A DNA stretch of 64,000 bases from Earliella scabrosa (taxonomy: Eukaryota; Basidiomycota; Agaricomycetes; Polyporales; Polyporaceae), in assembly GCA_022605405.1 (NCBI GenBank), contig JABYQQ010000005.1, forward strand, positions 1,736,001-1,800,000. The letters are read 5' to 3'. This document shows, one piece after another, positions 44,971 through 56,611 of the stretch (the first letter of the stretch is position 1; every line of letters starts with the position of its first letter). The translations under genes and the position numbers were made by a program. The notes under the pieces were generated by a model that did no database searches, was not told the origin of the DNA, and saw nothing but the letters and a program-made list of their open reading frames with translations.

Positions 44971-47900
44971 TCAGCTCCCGTCCTCTTCTGGCGGGTTGGG
45001 ATTGAGCAGATACAGTCGCCGTTTTGGCACGGTCACGATCGACACGTCGCGACGGCTGAGCTCCTCCTCGATCCGCCGCTGACGAGTCTCCTCGTCCTCG
45101 TCGTCATCGTCATCGACGTCGGGTGAGCCGTGCCCATGCGACGTACAGTCGTGGTCGAGCCCGGCGGACTGCGTGGCGCGATACGGCGGTTGGTGTTGGT
45201 ACGGCCCACGTCCGTCCGACGGGAACGGCACAGCGACGGACTCGTTCATCGACATAGGGCGTGACCCCACGGGAGAACCTACGCGGGGTACGGGGGAGAA
45301 TGTAGCGGGCTCGGCGCGCAAGCGGCTGAAGACGACCGAGAGGATTGACCTGCGAGGGCGTCCGTGCCATGCGAGGGCAAGAAGAATAGCATAGAAGATG
45401 ACCGTCCAAGCCAAGAAGACGGCGAAGGCCGCTATCGGGGCGCGCTGGAATAGAACGATCAACGAGAATACGGAAAGTGCGAGGAGGAGGGCGTGGAAGA
45501 GGACGTGGATGAAGCCCTGGAACAGAGTTGGTGGGATGGGATGGAATATCGGAGTTTGACCCGTCACGAGGCCATTAGTGCTGTTGATTTCCATCGGCGT
45601 AGTTCCAGGCGTCCAGGCGTCTCTGCGGTCGATAGGACTAAGGTTATATCCAGCTTCTCCACCCTAGGAAACAATTAGCGTGGGTCAGGTGTGAAGAGAT
45701 GGATTCTCATACCATGCCGCTCGCGCTGCGTCGACCGTCCAACCAGCTCATGTCGCTCAAGTTGCGGGGACGATGTGAGGGTCGCGGGTCAGAGAACGCG
45801 GCGAGACTATTGCCACTCGCACGGCGTTGACGCATCGGCCTGTTCACGACTTCGAAGGATCGCTGCGAAGGAGTATGCGCCTGCTCGTCGGTCGCCGTCG
45901 CGGTATCGTTGGATCTCCGTCCAGAGATGCCCGCCCACGTCCCGATTCCTGCCCACGACCTGATTCTTCTCTTCCCGGCGGTACCGGTATTGTCGAGTGT
46001 CTGCGACATCGCTGCGTCGGAGCGCTGCGAAGGGCTGGCTGCCCGACCGTTCATGCTCAGCTTCTCCATCGCTGAATCGGCACGATTCCTGCTCTCGACC
46101 TGCTCCTGATCCTTGTTTGACGAGCCCCTCAGCCAGAGCGAGAGTAGCTGGAGGAGCGGAACAAGGCCATACAAGCCGGCGAAGAGGGCCAGGCCAGCGA
46201 TTGAATGCCCAGTCTGGAGGTGGATGGACGATTGGTCCCGTCTGACAACGGAGGCGACGGGGGCGATGGAAGTGAAGGATGTTGCAAGGCCGACGATTCC
46301 GAGGGCATATGCGGCTACACCGAGGACGATACCAAGGTACATGAGACCCATATTGCGCTCCATAGGGTGGGATGAGCTGACAGATGGTACTGAAAGGCGA
46401 TAGAAGACGAGGGCGGGGAGGAAGAGGGCTACGGAAACAGCTGCCAAGGATTTGTGGAGCACGGAGGTGTTATATAGGAAGGTGTTAGATGTTGGCAGAT
46501 CGCTGGGAGAGTTGGGATCTGAGCCAGAGGTGGGGGAGTCGGATGGCGAACCAGCACTGGTAGTGGGTGAAGAGCCCCGCGACACGGCACATTGCGACAT
46601 GTACCTGATAGAGACACCCTCTCCGTCTGCGTCGATGCCACTCTTGAGCGTACCACTCCCAAACCCTGACCACCTCTGGTCAGATCTTGTAAGAGACGCA
46701 TTATACGCCCTCAACAGCCAGACGTCCGATAAGTAGTTGCCTGAGGCGTCACGACCACCAAAAATAATGGTGTCGGATGCTGCGACGTCCGAGTTGCCGA
46801 CCAGTTGGGTAGACCATGACAAGGCGGCAGCACCTTGTCGGGGCACGGGATACGAAGGTCTTCCGTCCGAGCCAGGATCGCCAGCAGGTAATACGCGTGC
46901 CCATGCGCCTGGAAATTACGATCAGCATTCATTCGTGTTCTGCGTCGTTGTTACACACCTGTTCCCACATCTAACACAGCCTGTTGCCCAGTGTGGTCAG
47001 TATTCCGGCGGACCATTACGGGTAAGCATAACACTCACAACTTCACCCTGGGCCAATCCGCCACCGTCATCCCATTGGTCGCTGTTGAACGTCCCGGAAA
47101 GCACGAAAACTTGCGAACTGAAGCTATTTGAAGCAGTGTTCATGTTCGGCACGACGGCGGGGTCGATTCGAGGGGCTAGACATGGGGCCGGCGTCCTCAC
47201 GTTACCAGTGGTCGTATCGATGATCTGCGAGTCTTGAACAGCGCAAGAAGCATCCAATATGGCCTGCTCCGACGACGCAGACCTGCAACCACCGACGGCT
47301 ATAAGCTGCTCTCCCACCATTGTCCCTCCAACTGCGACTCTGCCGGGTATGTCCTGGTCGACATTCACACGAGACCAACTCGCTGTTACGGAGTCCGGAA
47401 GATTGGCGGACAGAGTTCCTGAAACGTCTAGACGCCATACTTCCGATAGAGGGTATGCCCTGTTCCCGTCGTATCCGCCAGCCATGTAGATCGTGTTGTT
47501 GAGACGGTTCCCGGACACATCGGCAGTACGTGGATCAATACCACCGACTGCACCCCAGCGACCAGATGGGCCGCCTGGTGATACGCCAACTCGGGCCCAG
47601 AACTGACTGTTGTAGTCATATTCCTTGAGAGCGGTGTCAGCCACAGTGGAAGTGGCGCGTGTTGGGTCAAGGCTATGTTACTCACCCAGATGTCGCCGGC
47701 TGGGTTATCGCCCGAGCCCTCGCCGTCCACTACGACATGGCCATGACGACTGACACAGCTCAGCGTCGCGCGAAAGAAAGTATGACAGGACTTACTAGTT
47801 CGCCGCGGAATCGTCGCCACTAATGGCTGCAGATCTTACTGAGGGAGCTTGGCTGAGTCCCGACGGCGGGTTGGGAGTCGACCATTGTAGTGTCCTCAAG

Positions 47901-48236
47901 TCCAACCTTGGAGAGGCAGACTTGAGCAATCCAAGAGTTTCCACGCGGATGCAAGGATGAAACATACGTGTAGGTCTGAGAAGTTGGGAAACCCTGTTGG
48001 GATTCGCCTCCGAAGATGAGAAGTACTCTGGTCGTGCTGTCGTAGCCAATCGTCGCGTCTTTCAGAGGCGGAGCGGATGCGCCGTTGAGGAGGTCGGTCA
48101 ACTCAATCCACTGAAGTGGCGGAACGGGCATGCTGGTGGATATCGTCTGGGCGTGAAGGGTGGGAAGGCATGATACGAACGAGAAGACAAGACCGAGGAG
48201 AACATGTCGAGAGCGTTGCGGAGAACAGGACGACAT
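44971..48236 (-). CDS. Kelch-repeat membrane protein with cytochrome b561-like C-terminus
   Basis: It begins MSSCSPQRSRHVLLGLVFSF, a signal peptide/anchor (48236). A lumenal or extracellular kelch-type beta-propeller follows, with repeated GG doublets: VLLIFGGESQQG, GGYDGNRAYPLSEVWRLD, LIAVGGC, and TIIFGGRDASGNYLSDVWLL. After a Ser/Thr/Pro stalk come at least three helices (LHKSLAAVSVALFLPALVFY, GLMYLGIVLGVAAYALGIVG, TGHSIAGLALFAGLYGLVPL) with histidines at the b561 positions. A long Ser/Arg-rich cytosolic loop follows, then two more helices (FIHVLFHALLLALSVFSLIV and AVFLAWTVIFYAILLALAW) and an acidic tail DVDDDDDEDEE. It ends LLNPNPPEEDGS at 44971. Several introns are present; limits were not all resolved. 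The b561 assignment rests on helix order and His placement and is less certain than the kelch part. Confidence 0.72.
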
Positions 48237-51200
48237 TTTGGAGGGACGAGGAGGGCGAGGGGGGCTGCAGAGCCCGTGCTCGTTGCGAGCGGGGACGGGG
48301 GAGGACAAAGCCAGCGAATCGATGTGGATGTTCGCCAGAAGACGCGTTGTCGGCCATTCGCCACGGGCAGGAGGCCGGGGCGGGAGCCTGAGGCCACAGG
48401 CGCCCGCGCCTGCCACGCCTCCGCCGAGCGGCTGTCCCTCCCTCCTTCCCCCATGTTCGATCCATTCTCCTCGCCGCTCCAGTTCCTTCCACCTGCCTCT
48501 GCCAGCCGCCTCTGCCTCGTCGCGCTCAGTACCGGTCCAGCTCTCTGTTGTCTACTCTTCGTCTGGCAGCATGCCGTGGTATCCCGAGGCTTCATTACCC
48601 ATGCAATGTGGCGGATAATTCTCATGGCGCTCGATCTCGCCGTCTCGAGCCGGACAACAGATGCCGTTCTGGTCTAGCCACATTCATATGTACTCTTGAA
48701 TGTTTTGCGCCATTCTAGACTGCTCCTGCTCGATATCCGCGACGCACAATGTCCAAGCCGTTATGACGTCCGCCACATCATTGGATGCTGCAAATCTCTC
48801 GGCCATCGTCATCAAATACATCATGCTTCGAATCTTCTGGGCCTCCAGAGTGGCGAGCCGACGCGATTCCTTCCATCTGACGGGCCGCGGACGAGAGCGG
48901 ATGAGGCTGACAGTGTCGTCCAGTCACATGCCTTTGAGCACATGTGGTCAATCTTGAGACTGTCATTGTCATAATCTTGCTGGACATGATTAAACTGCTG
49001 AGGTATTTCTTACCTGCAGGACCATGTGCGTCGCGGACTACATCACATAAAGGCCGACAATCGCAGAATCGCAGCGGCGTGAATGTGGAGGTACATTCAC
49101 CGTCCGCAGCACAGAAGAGCGGGGACTGTTCATGTGCCCCCCTTCGCAGTCTATTCTCAGACCAGGTTGCGGGAAGGGCGGCGGTGGCGGCCGGAAATAG
49201 AGCACTTGTTACACGACCTTGTCCTTCCCAGATTCCGCACAAACGAAGTATGAGGCGTGCCCAACCCTACATAGTCGTTCTTCAGGTGACAACTGCCATG
49301 TCTACGTGCGGACATGCTGTAGCTTGGGTGCATGACTACCTCACGTCGAGACACGATATGATGATTTCTGTGCGATGCGAGCACATCGGGACTGCTATGG
49401 ACGAGATGCCGATGAATCACCTCGACCGCATGCAGTGTCTGTGTGTCCGTCGTGTACTACGAGTTCGTCCAATCCGTGTATCATCCTAGGGTGGCGCACC
49501 AGTGGGTGGTACGAACTGTTCCATTGGCAACGGAAGCCAGGCGAGATGCGACCGTATTACCGTGTCAGCATTGCGTCTAACCGGAGTGTGGGCCCTGCAT
49601 AGTTGAGCGTCGCGGTGGTTAGCATGGCTACTACGATACTGCACTCCAGACTCGAGTTGACAGTTTGTTGCGTCGGGCGGTGCTGTGATCATCAGGGCGA
49701 GCGGTCCCAGAGCCCGAGCACGGACTTGGCCACGGTGCGAGGATACAGATGGCCGCATACCGGAGCGCGACGCCCGAGCGGGGATGCGAGAATGTCAATA
49801 TTGGCCTTCGCGAGCCTCCGCGTTGCGAACTCCTGACTTTTCTTTGGGATGTTATTGGAATTTTGGGGTCGAATTGGGCGACGCTTAGCCACCAAGCGAG
49901 CAAGACTGGCGTTGTTCCTCTTCTGGTAACTCTCAGAGGATCGGCAGGCCGATCTCGTATACTCCCGCGATGTACCGTTCAGATCGTAGACAATCCGTGC
50001 GTCTGATCTCGGGGCGCCCATCGCAAATATGGGCGCTAACGGAGCGGTACCGCGCGCTTTTGGAAAAATCAACTCACCGACTAGGAGCCTCCAACTCCGA
50101 GCAGCCCGCCCCTCCGATGACACCCTCATCTCCTTTCCTCGGACACGAGAGCAGCCCTGAATCACCTCCTTCTGAGGACATCACTACCCTACACGCTCTG
50201 CCACACGGCGGTTAGTGATGCACCCGGAAGTACTCGTGTTCAACCGAGTCGCTAGCCAAGCTTCACCGTGAAGGTTTTGTCCACGTCGCCTGGCACTGAG
50301 AAATCCTACCGGCGGTTGTACACACAAAGAAGGTGGGAGCAGCAATTCCCGCTGTTGTGATCAAATATCCTGATATTCTGCTTTTTTTGGATTGGATGCG
50401 CGAGCCGATCCGACTATTCGGGCGGGCGGCGGTCCCAGGCTGGCCCCGTGCTACCAACGACTCCCAGAACGGTGGCGTTCACTTTGTATTGCTTTGAACG
50501 CATTGCTGAGCCGTTAATTTTAGGATGGAGTCTCGTCCATGATGGCCAGTAGCTCATATCGAAGGGCCTCGACCACGTCGCCACAGCTCTGAATCGCAGT
50601 TTGAACTCGGTTCCAACGGCTGCTTCATCCGGAGCAAAACACCAATCACTGAGGCCCACAATACCGAGGCTCCCATGCAGAACGTCGACACCGATGGTTC
50701 AACCACATGAGCGGATCGAATCCTCAAGGCTCGGATGCATAACTCCGATCAGCAACAGCCAGTCTGAGCTACGATGTCGCTCAGGCCCGACTGTGGCGTG
50801 CACACTGTACACAATGGCGTCTCGCGGTCTGTCGTACCTGCCGCGGGCGTTCCACGTGAGCTCGGGGGGTGCACCTACAGCGCCCCGCTCGACCCCAATC
50901 AACTCTCCAGCTTGGCCACCTCGTCCAGACCATCACCCTCGTCCACAACGGCTCTGGTCCGCGTTGTGCGACCACACACCAGACCTCGTCAGTGAGCTCT
51001 TACGTCCTCCCTTGCAGCCTCAAGTTCTGTCCCTCGCCGTCCACGGTCGCCCACAATCGATAACAGCCCCCAATCGGGGCGGACCCAGGGGCTCCGGACG
51101 GTCGCAAGCGCATCGATACGCCGCGCGTGAACATGGGAGAGTTTCTCGCACCCGGGGCGGCGGGCGGGGACGGGGAGTTGTCAGGCTGTGGCGGCTGTGG

Positions 51201-51439
51201 CGGGACGACTTTGGTCGCCGCCACCACCCTCGCCCGTCCTAGGATGCGATCGTTGTTCCGCGCTCTGTTATTCGCTGAGGTGAGTCTACCGTCAGCCCTC
51301 CTAATACGAGATCATGAATCGATCTCACACAGCATGTGAGTTATCCATCTGTTTTCCCCCCTTCACGGCGCGCTGCAGTATCTCGTCCAGCGTGCAACGA
51401 GGCATGCGCGCTGGGAGATGAGGGTGCTCCTCACCGAAC
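48237..51439. other. Gene-poor stretch, no supported gene
   Basis: About 3.2 kb upstream of the kelch gene. Its first few hundred bases should hold the kelch promoter. Open frames at 48160-48677, 48944-49489, 49692-50165, 49970-50215 and 50601-51242 overlap one another on both strands, lack domains, and cannot be extended by good splice sites. The 49970-50215 frame (ending in a Pro/Ser-rich stretch) is the most protein-like. I found no terminal repeats or transposase motifs. Confidence 0.45.
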
Positions 51440-52135
51440 ATGGCGCGCCCGACGCTGCACGAACGCTCAATACGGTACGCTATTAAACCCTCTCGCGGAG
51501 TAGGATGGATGGTCAGCGAACTGCAAACTCACACACTCCGCGATACGAACCCTGCGATACGAATTTTGACGATGTCTGGGTGAGTTTCCTCTCCTGGCAT
51601 ATACCCTAGACGGCTGGGAAACTTGGGCCGTTGACTTTGCGCCACCATGTCCCCACTGTCTTCTCATATAACTACTCCCTGACACGCCCCCTCTGTTTAG
51701 CATCCCTCACCTCAAGGTTGCTTCGGTTCGCGACCACTATGTTTGCGATGACACGCTGCGTGGACCCAATTGCCCCCCTATAATGAACGGAGATGCCGCG
51801 CAGGCCCACCTCGCGCAAGTCCACGGCCAACATATGTGTGTACCAGGCTTTCCCATTTAATGCGAGAACAGGGTTGCTAACGTCTTATCCGTAGTCCTAA
51901 GTTGATGTGCACTAAGTGTGGTTGGAACTTCAGGAGCCTCTCCCGGTTCACCAAACACCAGTGGTTGCAGTACGTTGACTGCCTTACGTCGGATGCGTAA
52001 CGTTGCTTAACCTCAGCTCATAGTCGTCTCACCATCCCTTGTCATATCTGCGGCCTGGGGTTCAAAACCCCTCAGGATCGCTTCACCCACTATTGTGAGG
52101 GACATGGCCTCACAGCAGACCAAGAGCAGCCCTAA
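51440..52135 (+). CDS. Small three-finger C2H2 zinc-finger protein
   Basis: Four exons, 51440-51579, 51701-51835, 51895-51969 and 52024-52135, join with GT-AG introns, branch-like sequences (CCCTGAC, GCTAAC) and closed frame to 153 aa. I do not recognise a named orthologue. The sequence has two classical C2H2 fingers, LMCTKCGWNFRSLSRFTKHQ with WLH completing it, and IPCHICGLGFKTPQDRFTHY with CEGH completing it, preceded by a degenerate finger, VCDDTLRGPNC followed by AHLAQVH. The N-terminus (MARPTLHERSIRYAIKPSRG) is basic. Exons upstream of 51440 are possible. Its layout (atypical first finger, then two standard fingers) resembles the larger C2H2 gene 2 kb downstream, including FK(T/D)P and the final H-x-H spacing, so they may be diverged paralogues. 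It would bind nucleic acid; the target is unknown. Confidence 0.55.
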
Positions 52136-54228
52136 GTTCACGCAATCGTCGTGTTTGCCAAGTGACATGAACCTCTAGACCTATCCTACGGCTCAAACCG
52201 GTGCTTCGCCTAGACAATATATAGCCCACTAATCCTTCTACAGCGCATAATTGATATTCATAGATCCTGTATATAGTGTAGCGTAGCACAACACCTATAG
52301 CATATAGCCGCTAATCAGACACCCTCCGGCGGAGATCCGCCTCCCCCCTCGAATCTGTTCGCCAACAGGCACCCGCGAAAGGTAAGCATCGGAAGAACAC
52401 CTCCAAGGGAAGGAGATTGGTCATCGAGGTCGGGCGCAAGAGAGCGTTTAGAGTAGAGCGGCTTGCGAGCAGCTCCGCGGAGTTTACGCCTGTACGGCCA
52501 CGGTCCGACCTCCTGGTCGCTCCTGAGGGGACCGAAAAAAGGCTGGGCCCTCGGCCGTCACTCAGGCGTGGTCCGATGTGATATGTCGTCGCAGCAAGAG
52601 GATACCGTGAGTCGTCATAGTAGGTTCCGACGTATAGGTAGGTCGGGCTTACACTGCGCTGTGTCTCTCCAGCTACTAGCGCGATTCCGAAGAATCGTGC
52701 GAAGTGGTGCCGTCCATGTGAATGACATGAGCTCTTCGCCCACGTCAAAGATACCAGGTGCCGGCAGGGGCTGCGCACGTGTATTCAACGACGCAGTGGA
52801 GTTAGAGAGATACGGGCTGATCAGACTCAATGTTACTCACATCGATCATGCTGAACGCTGGCCAAGCGTAATGCGCAGCCACTCGAGAAGGCCACGGTCT
52901 ACCACGACTTCGTGCACGTCAGCCCTCGGGCTGTGGTCGCCGTAGCGTCCGCGGACAGCGCTACACAATGAACTACGTGCCAGCTCCGGCAATCTAAGAA
53001 GAGACCTTCAGGTGCCATGATAGGAAGTGCTATGAACTTCCATGGATTGTCACTGGTTGGGTAAATAGCCGGTGCAGATCGGAAGACAGACAGACCAGTG
53101 CATAGAATAGCCGGAGATTGTCCAACAGCGAAGAGAGTTAGCGCGCCAGCGAGTGTTCGAAGAACGACAGGAATGCCATCACGAGTTCTAGGAGCGTCTG
53201 AGCCCGGGGATGGCATGCAATTCCGCCTTCGACGAGCGTTTCTCCCCTTTAAGAGAGGATCTTCTGGTGCAGCGCTGGGGAGCGCGAGTTTCACCACGAT
53301 GGGTCTAGGTAGTCGCCACCATCAGGCCGAAGATAAGAGTGGAGCGCTTGCTACTTCGTAGCCGCGGTGTTGACATAGAGGCGCCATACGGCTATTGTAT
53401 GGCTCTAGTAACAAGCACTACTATGAAAAGTATGCAGACTCACCGATTGCCTCATTGCGCGTATTATAGCAGTGTTCGTCTACGCATTAGGGACGGGTGA
53501 GCGCATCACGAGCAGTGACACGGAGACAGAGTTTAGAGTTTGCATACCAGATTAGAACGGAGACGTACTTAGCCCCCTCGCCCAGTGCATCTGCTGTGCC
53601 CGAGACAGCCGTCGATGCTGGATCGTTGGCGGCTGGACGAAACGTGGGTGGGTGAACAGCGATCATGTTGGGATCCAACGGGGAGCAGTGCCTCGACCAA
53701 GCTGTCCCCAGACCCCGGCCGCTTGGCGCCTAGCATCGCGGGAGGAACCGCCGGAACGGCCCACGTGGCGTATTATCTCGCCGGAGATACGGTTTGGCAC
53801 GGTTTGCCAGTGTGGGTCCGCGCCGCAGCCGGCAGGAGTGTGAGCGTGGCGAACGGGCGGACTGGGCGCCCTTCAGGCAACTAATGCAGACCCCGGGCGC
53901 TGCCCACGGCGCGCGAGTTTGTCGCCTGCCTTGTTTTCTGCGCCAGTCAATTTCTAGGGACTGGGCCATTATCGCGATCCTCGCTCCAGTGCTGGTTTTT
54001 CGTTGATATTTCCCTGCGCCTGACAGGCGCTTCTACCGCCAGTGATACTCGATTCAAGGGCCGACATCCGTCCGCGCTACTATATAGTATCCCTCCCTCC
54101 CCCTTGTCCTCGCATTACGTCCCGCCCCCTCCTGGAATTCCCTCTGGTTCTTGACCAGTCTCACGCACTGCTTCTTGAAGATCATCCTTCGTCGCGCACA
54201 ATACCTGAGCGAGAACGCGCCCTTCGCG
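52136..54228. other. Intergenic between the two zinc-finger genes, no supported gene
   Basis: About 2.1 kb. The 52311-52778 and 52899-53297 minus frames and the 52463-52945 plus frame lack domains or convincing splice extension. A TATATAG-like element and CT-rich tract at 54080-54130 probably belong to the promoter of the downstream C2H2 gene. Confidence 0.45.
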
Positions 54229-56009
54229 ATGACTTCCCGCCACAGTCAATACCATGCCGGGACCGTCGGACGGTAAGTGTGGCGAGTGATTTATTTCCTC
54301 TATTCCTCCCTTCGGCTACGTACGGAGGGTCATTTCGAGTGTCGCAGACACATTTGCCATGCTCTCTGCTCATCCTACACTTCATCGCGTCGTGGGGGAG
54401 CTGGTGCTGACCGCCGCCACAACTCGTCTTCGTAGGCTGTCTTCCGCAAAGTTCGATCAAAGTGCTCCAACCAGCCTCATGAGCCAGAGACACCTCCCCC
54501 CTCTTCGTGACATACCCTCGCCACAGTCAGATTCCTCAACCTCGCCCCCGACAACGCCTCGATGCATGACGCCGCCACAGTGAGCATTGATGAACACATA
54601 ACTTGCAGCCCAACTAACTCTACCTCACTTAACTTGCAGGACCACATCTCTGCTGGAAAGACATGCCATTTCAAGTTACCCTGCGAAGAAAACACAACTC
54701 CCGCTCTCCGTGTACGAGCTTCCAACAGCTACGTACATGTGGCCTCGTTGGAACCCAAGGGAGGGGGAACAGCCTTCGCGCAACCCGGTCATCTTTGTCA
54801 AGTACAGGCCGGCCCAATGCGATGTCGAGTCAAGCTCTGGCTATTCCCGTTCCCCATCGCGCAGCTCGATTTTGTAAGTGACCTGAAACAGTCAGGTAGT
54901 AGCGCGCGGCGAGGTCTCACAGTGCCCCCTTGTTCAGGACCTCCTCTTCTCATCCATCACCTGCTTCAACACCACCGCCCGCATTTAATCCACGCAAGAG
55001 AAGCTCCTCGGCGGAATCGGGGTGAGTTTTCATCAGCATTGTCTCGACGCCACAGCACTCACGCTGAACTGCGCAGCCATGAGTCGGTCGGCAGCCCGTC
55101 TGACAGATTCCTGAAGCATCCCAGGTAAGCGCAAATCATGAATAGGCGCAGTTACAATGTAGCTGACGCTGCTCTATCAGGGTTTCCCACCACAATGCGC
55201 CCAGTAGGGTGATCTCGGACCGCAGCGCCTCGCCGCCTGGTCGCGCAATCCCAGTGTTCCCCCGCTGCGAGAGCGGGCAGTCGCCAAGCGCGCCTCGCGG
55301 GGTCGGCGCCGACTCAGACTACAGCGACGTCGAAATGGCATCGGAGAGCTACACGCACCCGGCTCATCAGTCAAATTCGGCGAGGAGTGCGACTCCCGCT
55401 CGATCAGTAGCGCCCGACGCCGCCCCTGCCCTCGCAGCGCTCAGGGTGAATCGGGAGGAGGATCCGAGGAGGAATGAATGGATGAGGTACACCATGCCTC
55501 CGCCGGACACGACTGCGGCCCCCGAGTACGACTGCATCTGGGAAGTGAAACTGCGCGATGGAACAACCAAGCCGTGCGGCTACCACTCGAAGAAGCATCT
55601 CGTCAAGCGACACATTGAATCCAAGCACTTGCAGCTCAGGTGCGCCGCTCGCTCGTAGGTTTCCGGGATAGGGCGCTGATTTTTGCCATCCAGGCCCTGC
55701 GTGTGCCGCTACTGTGGAAAGGGCTTTGCCCAGAAGAGCAATTTGGACACGCACCTCAATACTCAGTGAGTCGATGCCGACATTGACGCGTTTCATCGGC
55801 ATCTGACGTATCCTCGTCCTCGATATAGCACGGGCGAGGCACCGCACAAGTGCAACTACTGCGAGGAGCGCTTCAAGGACCCTGCGCGACGGCACAGACA
55901 CATGATCCAGAGTCATAATCACCAGTCGTCCCGCTCGAAAAAGGACAAGGTTTTCCCTGATGGCGGGGCTGCATCCTTGGCGGAGACTTCTGATCCAGAT
56001 GCTGAATAG
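54229..56009 (+). CDS. C2H2 zinc-finger protein, putative transcription factor
   Basis: Eight exons close to 421 aa: 54229-54272, 54436-54579, 54640-54873, 54938-55021, 55077-55124, 55181-55639, 55694-55765, 55829-56009. The N-terminal 280 residues are Ser/Pro-rich and disordered (LPPLRDIPSPQSDSSTSPPT). The DNA-binding part sits at the end: an atypical first finger, YDCIWEVKLRDGTTKPCGYH with HLVKRHIESKH, in which the cysteines are 12 residues apart; then two standard fingers, CRYCGKGFAQKSNLDTHLNT with H and a TGEAPHK-type linker; and CNYCEERFKDPARRHRHMIQ with SH. A basic tail SRSKKDK follows and the protein ends SLAETSDPDAE. The TGEAPHK linker is characteristic of DNA-binding C2H2 arrays. The target is unknown. 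CID2 follows 600 bp downstream on the same strand. Confidence 0.85.
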
Positions 56010-56611
56010 TTGGACACGGAACTCGCCATCCCCCGCCGATGATTGACGGACAGGTGCTCTCCGGAGAGCACTGTAGTCCATGCAGTTTGACCTCTCCAGA
56101 GGATTGGCTGCTGGATCACCTTGATATTCGCCGACGCCTTCTCCGCGGTTTATTTCTTCTTTGGGCTCATCTTGCTGTGTCGTATTCGGCTATGTGCTTC
56201 TCCCGCGCTCTCTGTATATCGCCCCCTCGGTCCTCTATTGTATCGTTATTCGCCCCATATCACGACCTTAGTGGAGACAGTCGTAAGTAGCTGTCGAATC
56301 AGAAAGTAAATAGTGTTACTCGTACTAGTACTAGTGTTGCTCTTCGTTCAATTTCGGTCTGTTTTGGGAGTACCCATCGCCTGTATTGTAGGATACCTTG
56401 TTCAAAGAGATGAATTGGAACTTGAACTTGCGTACCGCCTGATCAAATCGCCGGAAGTGTGAAGGCCGATTTCGACATGGTGGCAATGAGGGTCACTGAA
56501 TACGCCTGGCCGGTGACGTAACCCTTGGGCGCCGGCGTCTTGATGAGCGCTTGGTTGACGCTGGGGAAGCCCGGTACGGGTCGGAGGGGCGCTGCTTCCT
56601 TTCCGTCTACA

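Noticed and set aside
48160..48677. Several overlapping plus-strand frames upstream of the kelch gene
   Set aside because: They run antisense to the kelch first exon and its promoter; composition is low-information.
50601..51242. 213-codon plus-strand open frame
   Set aside because: Arg/Pro/Gly-rich, overlapped by equally long frames on both strands, no domain or splice support; explained by high GC content.
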